From: Candidatus Saccharimonadota bacterium
GTDB taxonomy: Bacteria; Patescibacteriota; Saccharimonadia; Saccharimonadales; UBA4665
DNA length: 64,000 nucleotides
Direction of reading: 5' to 3'
Assembly (NCBI GenBank): GCA_020427965.1
Contig: JAGQNT010000118.1
Location: forward strand, 1 to 64,000
In this document: positions 8,295-17,611 of the stretch, in pieces
How the letters are laid out: each line of letters opens with the position of its first letter
Position numbering within the stretch: position 1 is the stretch's first letter
Program-made: the position numbers and the translations under genes
The notes under the pieces: model-generated
The model's database searches: none
What the model saw: only the letters and a program-made list of their open reading frames with translations
What the model was told of the DNA's origin: nothing

Positions 8295-9866
8295 CTAGGG
8301 CTTAGTGAGTACTTCGCGCCAAGAAAGTATCTGGTATCCCCCGGTTACCGGATAACTGGGCGGGGGTGCGTATAAGAGATTGTAGTCATAAGAAGTTGAG
8401 TTATGCAAAATACCTGAAATACAGTATCCAGAGGAAGAGTCGTATACGGCATCACCACTACAGCCCGTCAGCCAAGTCCAAGTCCAGGTTTGACGACTGG
8501 CGACCGAGCCATAGAAAGTAAATGTCTGGCTTGAGCCAACCCAACCCCGAGTGTTTCGGGTAGAGCTCGAAACATACTTACCTGGATAAATAACCGAGCC
8601 GGATTGTGCTAACAAGGCCGCGTCGACCTCAAAATTAAAATTACCAGTTGCAGGGGGCGCATACGGTTTTAAGTTTATGTCACCTTCGGCAACGAGGCCG
8701 ATGACATCTGTGCCATCTTTGTTTGCATAGGTGATGTCGTCTGCAATATTGACGTCTGTTGTATAACTAGACGACGCCAACCTACCGGATGCGATCGTGA
8801 CTCTTCCTGTAAAATTACCGTTGGTTCGTACCCAGACATTGTCTTCGACAAATATAACACCTGAGGTTGGTAAATTAATGTTAGTAGCTACTGTTGTGTA
8901 CGTTAGCGCACTCGTGTACGGTGTTGAACGATCATTTTCGCCACTAACGTTATAAAGATTGTAGGTGTCATTGCTATTGAGTTGTAGTAGATACCCTCTT
9001 GTTGCGCTAAAGCTCGATGCTCTTTGTGGGACATAGGCACTAGTCCTGGTTGAAGGAGTGAGCGTGCACGCATTACTTTGGGTGGCGTATGAGGCTGTTG
9101 CAGCATCATCAGCAAAAGCAGTCTTTTTCATGGTGCAAAGACTTCCGGAAACTTGAGTGAAGTCAACCGAAGAGGTTGGGTAAATCCAGTTACTCTTGTC
9201 GCGAGTATTGCAATTGACTGGTGTGGTAACTGAGCTACTGCACCACACTCCCGGGTGGCTGGCACCATTTCCACCAAGGTTCGATGGTGGCACATATGTT
9301 GAATTGGCGGAGTACACTGTGTCGCTGTTCGCACCATCCATTCGAATACCGACATTGGACAATACTGGCCCATCGGCTGACTCGGTATTTCCAAACCAAA
9401 GCGCCGTGTCAGAGACTAGTCCATAACTCGCAAACGACTTTGCACCAATTTTCACTTCAACAGTTCTAGTAATATCGCTGTCATTAACTTGACCGATTGA
9501 TCTAACGGTAGCAATAGTTGACCCACTGCTTGCAGGGTTGATCCACAAGGTGTATGTTCCTGTCGTGACACCGTCATCATCGACATAATCATGTGTATAA
9601 GGACCGTAACCCAGCGTTGGATCAGGGGTTGATGGGGTAGACTGTCCATCTTTGTAGTCCGTTGGATTATGGCTCATGTGCCAGAGGTAGTAATTCGCAC
9701 CTGCCTCGGCAATATTGAAGGCTTGCTGGCTAGTAGCACTATTGCCGACAACGAAGAAATTAGTGAATATGACAGTCAGTACTGCACCGCCAAAAATCGC
9801 CAAAGCAATCATGAATGACAGGATTCCAACGAGGCCAAAACCCTGCTCGTTTTGCCGAAAACTCAT
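8295..9866 (-). CDS. Large minor pilin / PilX-like pilus protein
   Basis: 523 residues. The N terminus MSFRQNEQGFGLVGILSF is a prepilin-type signal with one membrane helix (ILSFMIALAIFGGAVLTVIF), but the usual Glu at mature position 5 is replaced by Gly. That is a feature of tip-located PilX/GspK-type subunits. The remainder is Ser/Thr/Tyr-rich and beta-like (AEAGANYYLWHMSHNP is typical of PilX after the helix). It overlaps the upstream prepilin gene by 4 nt and is last of a three-gene prepilin operon. Surface-exposed tip or adhesin role is inferred. Confidence 0.75.
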   Translation of the reverse strand: MSFRQNEQGFGLVGILSFMIALAIFGGAVLTVIFTNFFVVGNSATSQQAFNIAEAGANYYLWHMSHNPTDYKDGQSTPSTPDPTLGYGPYTHDYVDDDGVTTGTYTLWINPASSGSTIATVRSIGQVNDSDITRTVEVKIGAKSFASYGLVSDTALWFGNTESADGPVLSNVGIRMDGANSDTVYSANSTYVPPSNLGGNGASHPGVWCSSSVTTPVNCNTRDKSNWIYPTSSVDFTQVSGSLCTMKKTAFADDAATASYATQSNACTLTPSTRTSAYVPQRASSFSATRGYLLQLNSNDTYNLYNVSGENDRSTPYTSALTYTTVATNINLPTSGVIFVEDNVWVRTNGNFTGRVTIASGRLASSSYTTDVNIADDITYANKDGTDVIGLVAEGDINLKPYAPPATGNFNFEVDAALLAQSGSVIYPGKYVSSSTRNTRGWVGSSQTFTFYGSVASRQTWTWTWLTGCSGDAVYDSSSGYCISGILHNSTSYDYNLLYAPPPSYPVTGGYQILSWREVLTKP

Positions 9867-10477
9867 AAATTTACCTTTCGATTTCGCAGTGCTACTTGCA
9901 CATTTATTTCCTGATTGGTCGTTTTGTCATATGTTTTGGCCGCCAGGCTGATTTTGACACCTTTTATGCTATCCAAATCGGAAATGGGCTGTGTTATGGC
10001 AACACCGCTTGCGTTCAAGTACGTAAATAGGTCGGTGCCAGAAGTTGGAAAGTAGTTGTCAATTACAGTATATGACCGTTGCTGTGCCGAAATTGGCGTA
10101 CCGGTAGGTGGATTGGCAGTCATTGGCGTTACATCTGCTTTTACTTGCGTAATCCCTGACGTTGTTTGTTGATAGTAGTGGATTAACGATACATAATTAT
10201 CTGAGGGTGAAAAGTAAGCGTAACCTTCGAACTCATCAGCCGAAGCAGTGGTAATATCGGTGGCCGAACGCATAACCGTCGCTAATCGAACTGCCTCAGT
10301 TTCTAGATCTGTCAGGGTGCTAGCATCAGTCTGTAGCCTGAGGTAGCTATATAGACTCGTCCGAAAAAAGGTAAAGAAGGTCGTAGTAAGCACTGCTGTG
10401 ATAGTGATAATAACGAGTAGCTCAACCAGAGTGTAGCCAGCTTGCGCCTGTCCCTTGTATGATCTTTTAGCTTCCAA
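9863..10477 (-). CDS. Prepilin-type minor pilin
   Basis: 204 residues if translated from TTG 10477. This start is supported by GGAGG 8 nt upstream and places the cleavage motif properly: MEAKRSYKGQAQAG, then YTLVELLVIITITAVL. The frame also runs open to an ATG at 10576, but that lies deep in the preceding gene and would leave the signal internal. The mature part has a helical spine and a globular domain without obvious ligands. It overlaps the upstream gene by 11 nt and the downstream one by 4 nt, so the three are co-translated. Confidence 0.8.
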   Translation of the reverse strand: MEAKRSYKGQAQAGYTLVELLVIITITAVLTTTFFTFFRTSLYSYLRLQTDASTLTDLETEAVRLATVMRSATDITTASADEFEGYAYFSPSDNYVSLIHYYQQTTSGITQVKADVTPMTANPPTGTPISAQQRSYTVIDNYFPTSGTDLFTYLNASGVAITQPISDLDSIKGVKISLAAKTYDKTTNQEINVQVALRNRKVNL

Positions 10478-12017
10478 TAGATAAGCCTCCGAGCGGTGAA
10501 ACGGGTAATGTAAGCGTTCCCCCGCCATTACTAACAACAAGGTTTGCGGTACCAGTACTAATGCCCGTGATATCAACCGTGCAGCTCAGCTGAAGACCAG
10601 CTGCCGAACCAGTACAAGATGCGGTGTAAGTATTGGAACTTTGTGTAAAACGAACTGTTGTAGCACAACTACTTGCCGTCGAGCTACAATCAAGGTTTTG
10701 CCCTCCGACCGTAAACGTAAAGTTACTAAGGTCGGTAGTCGCCAAGCTCACATCACCGGGCGATAGTGTGAACACGCGCGGGAAATTAGCATTGGTCGTT
10801 AATAACAAGCGAACTTTCTGCAAGAAATTATTTCCAGAATAACTAAACGTCGTGCTCGGCGGGTTTGATGCATCGTAGGTGGGTACCGTAATTGGGTTCA
10901 GTGGATTTGTTCCGCCATATGGTACAGCGGCAGCTAAGTAATATGTTACCCCGCCGTTAGTACAGCTACTGACACCTGTATCGCCACAAAAAATGTAGTC
11001 ACCAGGAACAAGGCTGCTCAAAGATGTTAGGCCGCCAGCGTCAGTGGTCGGCCGACTATCACTACTAGAAATGTTGTCATAGTAATATTTAGTGTCCGAG
11101 CTGTCAGTATATTTCTTGTATCCGCCTTTGACGTATACCTTCACACCAGCGATGGGACTACCAGCAGTATCAGTTGTCTCAATAACCAAACTATTAGGTC
11201 CTTGCTGTTTTAATACCAAGGTAGTGAATGACGACTGTTGTGTGAGTATCTTTTGGTTTGGGTATGTCGGCTGCAGGGAGCCCGACACACCGATTGTGGA
11301 TAGTGACGAATAGCCCGACTTACTTGCGTCGATAATGTAGTCAGCTCCATTGTCTGGCGGTAAGCCGTAAAAGACGGCAATACCGTTTGTGTCGGTTGTA
11401 TCACTAAGGCTTGCGACTGGGGTGATGGTGGTGTTTGACACATGCACAGTTGCACCACCTAGAGGAGCCCCTGATTGATCAATGACATATACAAATAATG
11501 CACCGTTCGTTTGCGAGGTTTCGGCAACGCTTCCAGCAATTTGAGTGTCGACCGTTGCCAACTGCAGTCCGTCACTGCCAGTTACCACGACGTGCGCAAT
11601 TTTGTAATCCTCTGGATTGGTGTCTGTAGTCGGCGTCGAAACAGTACTTCCCCGACAAAGTAGTAGTTTTTGAGCTGTGTTCGAATAGTTAAAACAGCTA
11701 TCGTACGAATCGTCAACATAGTTAATGCTAGTGGAGATAGTATACGTAACACCATTGATAGTCTTTGTGTCGGTAGCAGGCAATAATGTGGTGGCATAGA
11801 TGCTCCCCCCTTGTACTGCTAGGTTTTCGTAGGGCAGTGACTTCAGATATTCCATCTGGTTTGTGGCTAAAGTTACAGCAACTGCCTTTTTCTTGGCAAT
11901 GAGAGTACTGTTCACGAGAGCCGTGAGCAGCATGAAGGTACTGAGGGCGATAATACTACCCACCACGACCGTTACGGTCAGTTCTACCAGAGTGAAGCCC
12001 GCCTCTTTTGATCTCAT
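10467..12017 (-). CDS. Prepilin with Ig-like/carboxypeptidase-regulatory repeats
   Basis: 516 residues. Short leader MRSKEAG, then FTLVELTVTVVVGSIIAL, a class III prepilin signal with Glu5. After the pilin-like part (to about 170) come two repeats resembling carboxypeptidase regulatory-like beta-sandwiches: GALFVYVIDQSGAPLGGATV, and SLVIETTDTAGSPIAGVKVY about 100 residues later. An IPT/TIG-like C-terminal module ends in an LVVSNGGGTLTLPV segment. Such modules extend outward on minor pilins or adhesins. First gene of the operon behind promoter 12027-12055. Confidence 0.75.
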   Translation of the reverse strand: MRSKEAGFTLVELTVTVVVGSIIALSTFMLLTALVNSTLIAKKKAVAVTLATNQMEYLKSLPYENLAVQGGSIYATTLLPATDTKTINGVTYTISTSINYVDDSYDSCFNYSNTAQKLLLCRGSTVSTPTTDTNPEDYKIAHVVVTGSDGLQLATVDTQIAGSVAETSQTNGALFVYVIDQSGAPLGGATVHVSNTTITPVASLSDTTDTNGIAVFYGLPPDNGADYIIDASKSGYSSLSTIGVSGSLQPTYPNQKILTQQSSFTTLVLKQQGPNSLVIETTDTAGSPIAGVKVYVKGGYKKYTDSSDTKYYYDNISSSDSRPTTDAGGLTSLSSLVPGDYIFCGDTGVSSCTNGGVTYYLAAAVPYGGTNPLNPITVPTYDASNPPSTTFSYSGNNFLQKVRLLLTTNANFPRVFTLSPGDVSLATTDLSNFTFTVGGQNLDCSSTASSCATTVRFTQSSNTYTASCTGSAAGLQLSCTVDITGISTGTANLVVSNGGGTLTLPVSPLGGLSIGS

Positions 12018-12026
12018 TTGCTATGT

Positions 12027-12055
12027 ATTATACCCTCTACATAAGCACTTTGAAA
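12027..12055 (-). promoter_or_regulatory. Promoter of the three-prepilin operon
   Basis: On the minus strand TTTCAA (12055-12050) and TATAAT (12032-12027) are 17 nt apart. The -10 ends 9 nt before ATG 12017, so the mRNA would be leaderless or nearly so. Confidence 0.65.
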
Positions 12056-12132
12056 CAGAGATAAATCTGCTTGATAAAAGTATAATCATGGTATGATGTA
12101 TTGGTAACGTTAGACAATGCTTGATGGGCAGC

Positions 12133-13200
12133 ATGCATACACAAAGCAATTACATAAAAGACAAACCCGTTTTCGGCTTCGATATTGGACACAGCTCGCT
12201 AAAGGTAATGCAGCTGGATTTAAGCCATACCAAGCCTAGACTAGTGGGTTATGGGAGCGCTTCTTTTGAGGAAGGTGCTGTGGCTGACGGAATTATCGCC
12301 GAACCCGAGGTTATCGCCAAAACAACGCTGAATCTGTTCAAAAATCGACTAATCGGCGATATTACATCCAGGCGAGTCGTGATGGCGATCCCATCGTACC
12401 GTTCATACTCTCGTTCTATTCAGCTACCTAATCTAAAACAAAAGGAGCTAAACGAAGCGGTTCGTCTAGAAGTTGAGCAGTACACACCAATTCCCATCGA
12501 TGATCTATACATCGACTACACGCTCACGAGCAAAACCGAGGATGCAAACGAAGTATTTGCAGTTGCGATTCCAAGAAAGATTGTTGACTCCTACCTGACG
12601 CTAACATCACTCCTTAATCTCGAATTAGTCCTTATAGAAACCACCATGGCCGCAGCCGCGAGACTGTTCTCTCGCGACACTCATAGCGACATCGCTACCG
12701 TAATTATTGACTTCGGCTCCATGTCATCAGATATCAGTATCTTCAAAGGCAATGTGCTCGTAACTGGTACAATCCCTGCTGGCGGCATGGTTTTCACGAA
12801 ATCCATCGCTGAAACACTCAAAGTGAGCGAGTCCGAAGCCTCAACCATTAAAAACCGCTACGGTCTCGCTACGAGCAAACGGCAGAAAGAAATCACGGCA
12901 GCACTCGAACCGACGTTAACTCAATTAGCCAAAGAGATTCGGCGTATGATTCGCTACTACGAAGATCGTTATGGCAACGACCACCCAATTGGTCAGGTCA
13001 TTGCCCTGGGTGGAGGTGCCAACATGCCCGGGCTTGCCGACCATCTTACCAGTGAACTTCGTTTGCCAGTGCGTACCTATGATCCATGGAACTACATAGA
13101 CAGTCACAATTTCCAAGAGCCAGGGATGGCTGATCATCCAATGTTTGCTACCGTGGCTGGCCTAAGTATGGTCAATCCACATGAGGTATTCAAACGATGA
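12133..13200 (+). CDS. pilM: Type IV pilus assembly protein PilM
   Basis: About 355 residues from ATG 12133; ATG 12124 or TTG 12121 are also possible, because no clear ribosome site decides. Actin-like ATPase fold: phosphate loop 1 FGFDIGHSSLKVMQ near the N terminus, phosphate loop 2 VIIDFGSMSSDISIF in the middle, and the adenosine motif ALGGGANMPGL near the C terminus. PilM is the cytoplasmic ring that docks the PilN tail. It overlaps pilN by 4 nt (ATGA) and starts the pilM-N-O operon. Confidence 0.95.
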   Translation: MHTQSNYIKDKPVFGFDIGHSSLKVMQLDLSHTKPRLVGYGSASFEEGAVADGIIAEPEVIAKTTLNLFKNRLIGDITSRRVVMAIPSYRSYSRSIQLPNLKQKELNEAVRLEVEQYTPIPIDDLYIDYTLTSKTEDANEVFAVAIPRKIVDSYLTLTSLLNLELVLIETTMAAAARLFSRDTHSDIATVIIDFGSMSSDISIFKGNVLVTGTIPAGGMVFTKSIAETLKVSESEASTIKNRYGLATSKRQKEITAALEPTLTQLAKEIRRMIRYYEDRYGNDHPIGQVIALGGGANMPGLADHLTSELRLPVRTYDPWNYIDSHNFQEPGMADHPMFATVAGLSMVNPHEVFKR

Positions 13201-13796
13201 TCAATTTGCTACCACCTGATGTTAAAACACAGTATCATTACGCTCAGCGCAATGTCATTTTGCGTCGTTGGGCGGTAACTTTGGTATTGGCACTTGGTGG
13301 ATTGGTAGTTATTACGGCATTTGGTCTGTTGTATATGTACCAATTGTCAAGTTCTTACGATCGTGAAATAAAGGCGGCAACGGCATCATTACAACAACAA
13401 AGGTTGTCTGAAACTCAGAAAGATGTCAAGGATATCAGCAGTAATTTAAAATTAGCCGTCCAAGTACTGTCTAAGGAAGTGCTCTTCTCGAAACTCCTGA
13501 AACAAATGGCAGCCGTGACTCCAAGTAATGTAAAATTGGCAAATCTGAATATCAGTCAGGAGGAAAGTGCGGTTGATATTACCGCAAAAGCACGCGATTA
13601 CAATGCTGCGACACAGCTTCAAGTAAATCTTTCAGATCCGAATAACAAGATTTTCAGTAAAGCAGACATTGTGAGTATCACTTGTGCTACTAATTCTGAT
13701 GGCTCAAGAGCTTCGGGTTATCCCTGTACTGCGACAATTCGTGCTCTGTTTTCGACCGAAAATCCATACCTTTTTATTAATAACGGGGGTGCCTAA
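13197..13796 (+). CDS. pilN: Type IV pilus assembly protein PilN
   Basis: 199 residues. It begins MINLLPPDVK, the conserved PilN tail peptide that inserts into PilM. One membrane helix follows (WAVTLVLALGGLVVITAFGLLYMY), then a coiled-coil and ferredoxin-like outer domain. It pairs with PilO in the membrane alignment complex. Coupled to pilM by an ATGA overlap. Confidence 0.93.
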   Translation: MINLLPPDVKTQYHYAQRNVILRRWAVTLVLALGGLVVITAFGLLYMYQLSSSYDREIKAATASLQQQRLSETQKDVKDISSNLKLAVQVLSKEVLFSKLLKQMAAVTPSNVKLANLNISQEESAVDITAKARDYNAATQLQVNLSDPNNKIFSKADIVSITCATNSDGSRASGYPCTATIRALFSTENPYLFINNGGA

Positions 13797-13798
13797 GT

Positions 13799-14395
13799 AT
13801 GAATAGTAGGCGCACATTTCTCGTACTTTTCGTTGTCAACTGTATACTCATACTTGCTCTTCTGGCCGGAGCATATTTCGCAAACTCGCTACTTGTTAGC
13901 CGCTCGAAAAAACTCGTAACACAACGACTTGAGACTGCCACATTAGACGCTCAAGCAACAGCCCTCGTCAGGGCAAAACAAGACGTGGCTACCTACAGCG
14001 AACTATCGAACATAGCCCGCTCCATTGTTCCGCAGGATAAAGATCAGGCGCAAACCGTACGAGAGATTGTCAATATTGCTGCGAAAAATGGCATTAAACT
14101 GGGCAGCATTACATTCCCCTCTTCTACGCTTGGTCAGAAAGCAACCGCAGGTGCCGTTTCGGGCATCTCCCAGCTTGCTGCTGTGCCAGGATTGACGGGT
14201 GTATTGAGTCTGCAAATTGTAGTTCAATCTGATCCGAATGCGCCGATATTATACAGTAAACTACTAGATTTTTTGGATGACTTAGAACATAACCGTAGGA
14301 CTGCACTTGTGAGTGACATATCACTGACACCCAACAGCAATAACAACAATAAATTGACCTTTAACTTAACGCTTGATGAGTACCTGAAGCCATGA
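13799..14395 (+). CDS. pilO: Type IV pilus assembly protein PilO
   Basis: 198 residues, one N-terminal membrane helix (LVLFVVNCILILALLAGAYFA), a coiled coil to about residue 80, then a compact C-terminal domain. Size, topology and position right after pilN identify it as the PilN partner; sequence identity itself is weak, as is usual for PilO. Confidence 0.85.
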   Translation: MNSRRTFLVLFVVNCILILALLAGAYFANSLLVSRSKKLVTQRLETATLDAQATALVRAKQDVATYSELSNIARSIVPQDKDQAQTVREIVNIAAKNGIKLGSITFPSSTLGQKATAGAVSGISQLAAVPGLTGVLSLQIVVQSDPNAPILYSKLLDFLDDLEHNRRTALVSDISLTPNSNNNNKLTFNLTLDEYLKP

Positions 14396-14703
14396 AGAAC
14401 AACGACATTCACTTTGATCTGAAGTCACTGCCACAATTGATGGGCGATCTCTTTCATAGACTTTCTCGGTATGCACCAATTATGTTTTTCGTATTGATAG
14501 CCGTTGTGTATGGGTTTGTCTTATTACGTATCACCATGCTGGCAAATTTACAGCCTACTAATAGTGACGTTTCTGGGGAGATAGCACAACTAACACCACA
14601 CATTGATAAAAATGCAGTGCAACAACTGCAAGGCCTCGAAGATAACAGTGTTAACGTCAAATCACTGTTTGAGGATGCTCGCAACAACCCATTTGGTGAA
14701 TAA
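14392..14703 (+). CDS. Small membrane protein of the pilMNO operon
   Basis: 103 residues with a single membrane helix at about 28-48 (APIMFFVLIAVVYGFVLLRI) and a short outer tail ending NNPFGE. It overlaps pilO by 4 nt, so it is made with it. Its place corresponds to pilP in proteobacteria, but no lipobox or PilP fold is visible. I do not recognise the family. A pilus alignment-complex role is inferred from context only. Confidence 0.7.
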   Translation: MKNNDIHFDLKSLPQLMGDLFHRLSRYAPIMFFVLIAVVYGFVLLRITMLANLQPTNSDVSGEIAQLTPHIDKNAVQQLQGLEDNSVNVKSLFEDARNNPFGE

Positions 14704-15471
14704 CTACGCTGGTCGAGGATAAATTGGGTCGTCATCGTCATAGACGGGACGTCCGTTCTTAAAGGCTTCCACTGCGTCATTGAGTTTAGCTATCTGTTGA
14801 CTAGGGTGTGCCGCGTACGTGAAACGATAGGTCGTCTCGTCACCCTGAGTCGATAAACGTATCGTCCCATAATCAAATAGTGTCTGAATAAGCCCGTGCT
14901 TCATATAGCTAGCGTCTTCTACGTTACCCAGGCTGACTGTTTGTTCATGGTTCGTAAATAGTCCAAACTGTAGATTCTGGACCACGCTTTCGTTTGTCAG
15001 GTAGAATTTGTTGGAATTGTACACATACGTCGCAATATAGCCGCCAATTAGGGTTAGGATCGATAATAACAGCGCGACAACGGCCAGTGGAACTTTTGGC
15101 AGTGTCGTTGCGCCGGCATCAGCACTAAAACTTCCGAACAGTATGCCGAGCATGGCGATGATTGCGGCAACAATGGTAAATACCGTGATCCAAATCTGGA
15201 GCAAGCCAATAGTGTGTCGGTGAACATCGCTAATCACAAACTCACCCTGGCTCAGGTTAAGATGTGGGTATTTGCGCTTCGACTCCTCGCAACGTGCCTG
15301 AATGGCAGGCGACATATCGACTGGCTTTGGCTCAAGCGGACGCGTGTAATACATCTGTTGCGGCCCGTTTGGGTCAACTGTTGGCTGTTCGGCAGATTGG
15401 GAGGCCTGCTGGTTACTTGGATTATACGGATTCAGCGGATTATTTGGGTCGTACGGATTTTGGGGTTCCAT
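14704..15471 (-). CDS. Membrane protein with bacterial PH domain
   Basis: 255 residues. The first 60 are Pro/Asn/Gln-rich and probably disordered (NPYDPNNPLNPYNPSNQQ). Two membrane helices follow (IWITVFTIVAAIIAMLGILFGS and VALLLSILTLIGGYIATYVY), then a bPH2/YdbT-type domain: FYLTNESVVQNLQFGLF, SLGNVEDASYMKHG and YGTIRLSTQGDETT. The role of these proteins is poorly known. It ends directly against the end of the pilus operon (convergent, 1 nt apart) and 12 nt downstream of ruvB. Confidence 0.8.
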   Translation of the reverse strand: MEPQNPYDPNNPLNPYNPSNQQASQSAEQPTVDPNGPQQMYYTRPLEPKPVDMSPAIQARCEESKRKYPHLNLSQGEFVISDVHRHTIGLLQIWITVFTIVAAIIAMLGILFGSFSADAGATTLPKVPLAVVALLLSILTLIGGYIATYVYNSNKFYLTNESVVQNLQFGLFTNHEQTVSLGNVEDASYMKHGLIQTLFDYGTIRLSTQGDETTYRFTYAAHPSQQIAKLNDAVEAFKNGRPVYDDDDPIYPRPA

Positions 15472-15483
15472 AGCTGTATTTTA

Positions 15484-16512
15484 CTACAGGAGACTGGACT
15501 GATTAGTCCCTTTTTGAGATTTTCCCAGGTGCGTATAGGTCTTTGCTGTCACTTTTCTGCCTCGTGGCGTGCGTTCGAGTAGGCCTATCTGCATTAGATA
15601 CGGTTCTATGAAGTCTTCGATGGTACTTCTCTCCTCGGCCGTCAGTGCCGCCAAAGTCTCGACACCCACTGGTCCACCGTCATAGCTATCAATAATCGCG
15701 ACTAGCAGCATCCTATCGGCCGGATCTAGCCCAAGTTCATCAATCTCTAGGAGTGCTAGAGCTTTGTCGCTGATGGTAGTGTCAATGATGCCATCACCAT
15801 TCACATCGGCATAATCACGGACCCGTTTTAGTAGGCGGTTGGCGATTCGGGGTGTTAGTCTTGCCCGCTTGGCGAGTTCTTTGGCAGCTTCTTGCTTGAT
15901 TTTCACGTCTAGGATGTCGGCTGCGCGCTCAATAATCTGCTGAATTTCTGCTGGCTGGTAGAATTCCAGGCGGTGAATGTGGCCAAAGCGATCACGCAGC
16001 GGCCCCGCCAAGGCTCCAGCTCGTGTCGTAGCACCAATGATCGTAAACTGAGGTAAATCCAGGCGCAGGCTTCGTGCCGACGGACCTTTGCCAAGCATAA
16101 TGTCCAGCTTGAAGTCCTCCATGGCTGCATACAGGGTTTCTTCGACGGTACGGTTCAAGCGGTGAATTTCGTCAATGAACAAGACGTCACCATCTTGGAG
16201 ATTTGTCAGCAAGCTAGCTAGGTCACCGGCCCTCTCAATAGCTGGGCCACTCGTGACCCGGACTTGCGCGCCCATCTCGTTGGCTATAACGGTTGCCATG
16301 GTCGTTTTACCAAGCCCTGGCGGACCATACAGTAGTACGTGATCAATCGGTTCACCACGCTTCTTGGCAGCCGCTATTGCAAGTTTTAGGTTTTGCTTCA
16401 GTCGCTCTTGACCGATGTAATTCGCAAAGTCTTTCGGTCGGAGTGTATTTTCCAGCTCCTGCTCAATCGCATCACCATCGTCAGCTGCGAGATCCACAAT
16501 TCTATCAATCAT
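15484..16512 (-). CDS. ruvB: Holliday junction branch-migration helicase RuvB
   Basis: 342 residues. Walker A GPPGLGKT is at 63-70, Walker B is [12 protein letters not shown], sensor 1 is [11 protein letters not shown], and a C-terminal winged helix ends in [13 protein letters not shown]. It forms hexamers that pump DNA through RuvA-bound junctions. The gene is separated from ruvA by a PPC-domain gene. It begins with ATG 16512, and the promoter box TATACTGTAAC lies a few bases upstream on the minus strand. Confidence 0.97.
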   Translation of the reverse strand: MIDRIVDLAADDGDAIEQELENTLRPKDFANYIGQERLKQNLKLAIAAAKKRGEPIDHVLLYGPPGLGKTTMATVIANEMGAQVRVTSGPAIERAGDLASLLTNLQDGDVLFIDEIHRLNRTVEETLYAAMEDFKLDIMLGKGPSARSLRLDLPQFTIIGATTRAGALAGPLRDRFGHIHRLEFYQPAEIQQIIERAADILDVKIKQEAAKELAKRARLTPRIANRLLKRVRDYADVNGDGIIDTTISDKALALLEIDELGLDPADRMLLVAIIDSYDGGPVGVETLAALTAEERSTIEDFIEPYLMQIGLLERTPRGRKVTAKTYTHLGKSQKGTNQSSLL

Positions 16513-16554
16513 TAGTTACAGTATAGCGTAATATTCTTGTGCTTGCGGCAATTG

Positions 16555-16956
16555 TTAGTCAATGCTGAGCTCACCAAAACCAGTGTTAGTATCTGGCTTC
16601 TCTGAAAAAACCGTTTTTTCGTCACTAATCAGGACGATTTCGGCAGTCACATGCACGATTGACCCCTCTTTGAGGTGGCCGCCAATCACCTTGCCTTCCT
16701 TATCGGATACTGCGATGTGTAGGTGAGTTCGTCCCGGGCCTAGATTGCCTATCAGTGAGACAATCTCAAAATGGTCTTCGATAGTTCTGATGTCTTGCTG
16801 GTCCGGCTTTGCGCCAGCCATTCGCACGACTAATTTCGTTAGACTGCCAACAGCACTGGCAACCGTCGCAGATGGCAAATCGTGTTCCAAAACCATCGCT
16901 TCGATCTCTTTCTTCAGGTCCATACCCTTCGTCAAACGCTTGGCGACTAGTCTCAT
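16555..16956 (-). CDS. PPC (DUF296) domain protein
   Basis: 133 residues covering one plants-and-prokaryotes-conserved domain: GSLTKLVVRMAG, HFEIVSLIGNLGPG, THLHIAVSDKEGKVIGGHL and VHVTAEIVL. Bacterial PPC proteins are trimers, some of which bind metal or NAD-like ligands. There is no AT-hook here. Its ATG overlaps the ruvA stop by 4 nt, so it is co-translated with ruvA, an unusual operon partner for a Holliday junction gene. Confidence 0.88.
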   Translation of the reverse strand: MRLVAKRLTKGMDLKKEIEAMVLEHDLPSATVASAVGSLTKLVVRMAGAKPDQQDIRTIEDHFEIVSLIGNLGPGRTHLHIAVSDKEGKVIGGHLKEGSIVHVTAEIVLISDEKTVFSEKPDTNTGFGELSID

Positions 16957-17528
16957 GTCTTCAGGGCGGCCTTGATGCGCTGCTCGGTTGGCAGGTCTTT
17001 ATCAATTTTGCTGAGCGCAGTCGCTGCGTCTTGTGGCGTATAACCTAACGTTATCAGAGCCTCCATCGCCTCGTCTTGCGTATCCACGCCGGGTCGGCCC
17101 ACAATATCCTCTGCGCCATCGCCAGCTGGCAAGCCGACTTTATCGCGCAGTTCAACAACGATCTGTTCCGCCGCGCGTTTGCCGACGCCCTTAGCGCTTT
17201 GTAAACGTTTCACGTCACCAGCGGCAATAGCGCCACGTACTTCTGCAGTGGTCCCAATATCCAATACGGCTAACGCTACCTTGGGCCCGACGTTCTTTAC
17301 GCCCAGCAGCTGCTCGAACAACTGTTTCGTATCAAGTTGCACAAAACCAAACAAATCGTGTGATTGTTCACGGATGTGCTCATGGATACATAACTTTGCC
17401 GGTTCGCCCTGCTGCAAACGTGCGAAATCTTCAGTCGTAACTTGCACGCCGTACCCAACGCCCGCGCACTCCACGACAACCATATCGGGTAATTTTTCAC
17501 TCACCACTCCAGAAAGGGTTGCGATCAT
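16953..17528 (-). CDS. ruvA: Holliday junction DNA-binding protein RuvA
   Basis: 191 residues from ATG 17528 (MIATLSGVV). The longer frame to 17561 is rejected because MIATL is the universal RuvA start and a TATAAT lies at 17540-17535. Domain I beta barrel, then helix-hairpin-helix segments (LLGVKNVGPKVALAVL and LQSAKGVGKRAAEQIV), then the short C-terminal UBA-like domain that contacts RuvB (EAMEALITLGYTPQDA). The -10 box ends 6 nt before the start codon, so the mRNA is probably leaderless. Confidence 0.96.
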   Translation of the reverse strand: MIATLSGVVSEKLPDMVVVECAGVGYGVQVTTEDFARLQQGEPAKLCIHEHIREQSHDLFGFVQLDTKQLFEQLLGVKNVGPKVALAVLDIGTTAEVRGAIAAGDVKRLQSAKGVGKRAAEQIVVELRDKVGLPAGDGAEDIVGRPGVDTQDEAMEALITLGYTPQDAATALSKIDKDLPTEQRIKAALKT

Positions 17529-17549
17529 GCGCCCATTATACCTGTAACT

Positions 17550-17590
17550 GGCCGTAAACAAGAAAGCTCCAGCACATTCTGTGCTGGAGC
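17550..17590 (-). terminator. Terminator of the 17612-18127 gene
   Basis: GCTCCAGCACA (17566-17576) and TGTGCTGGAGC (17580-17590) make an 11-bp stem with a TTC loop. On the minus strand it is followed by TTTCTTGTTT. Confidence 0.88.
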
Positions 17591-17611
17591 CAACTGGGGG
17601 TAATGTATAGT

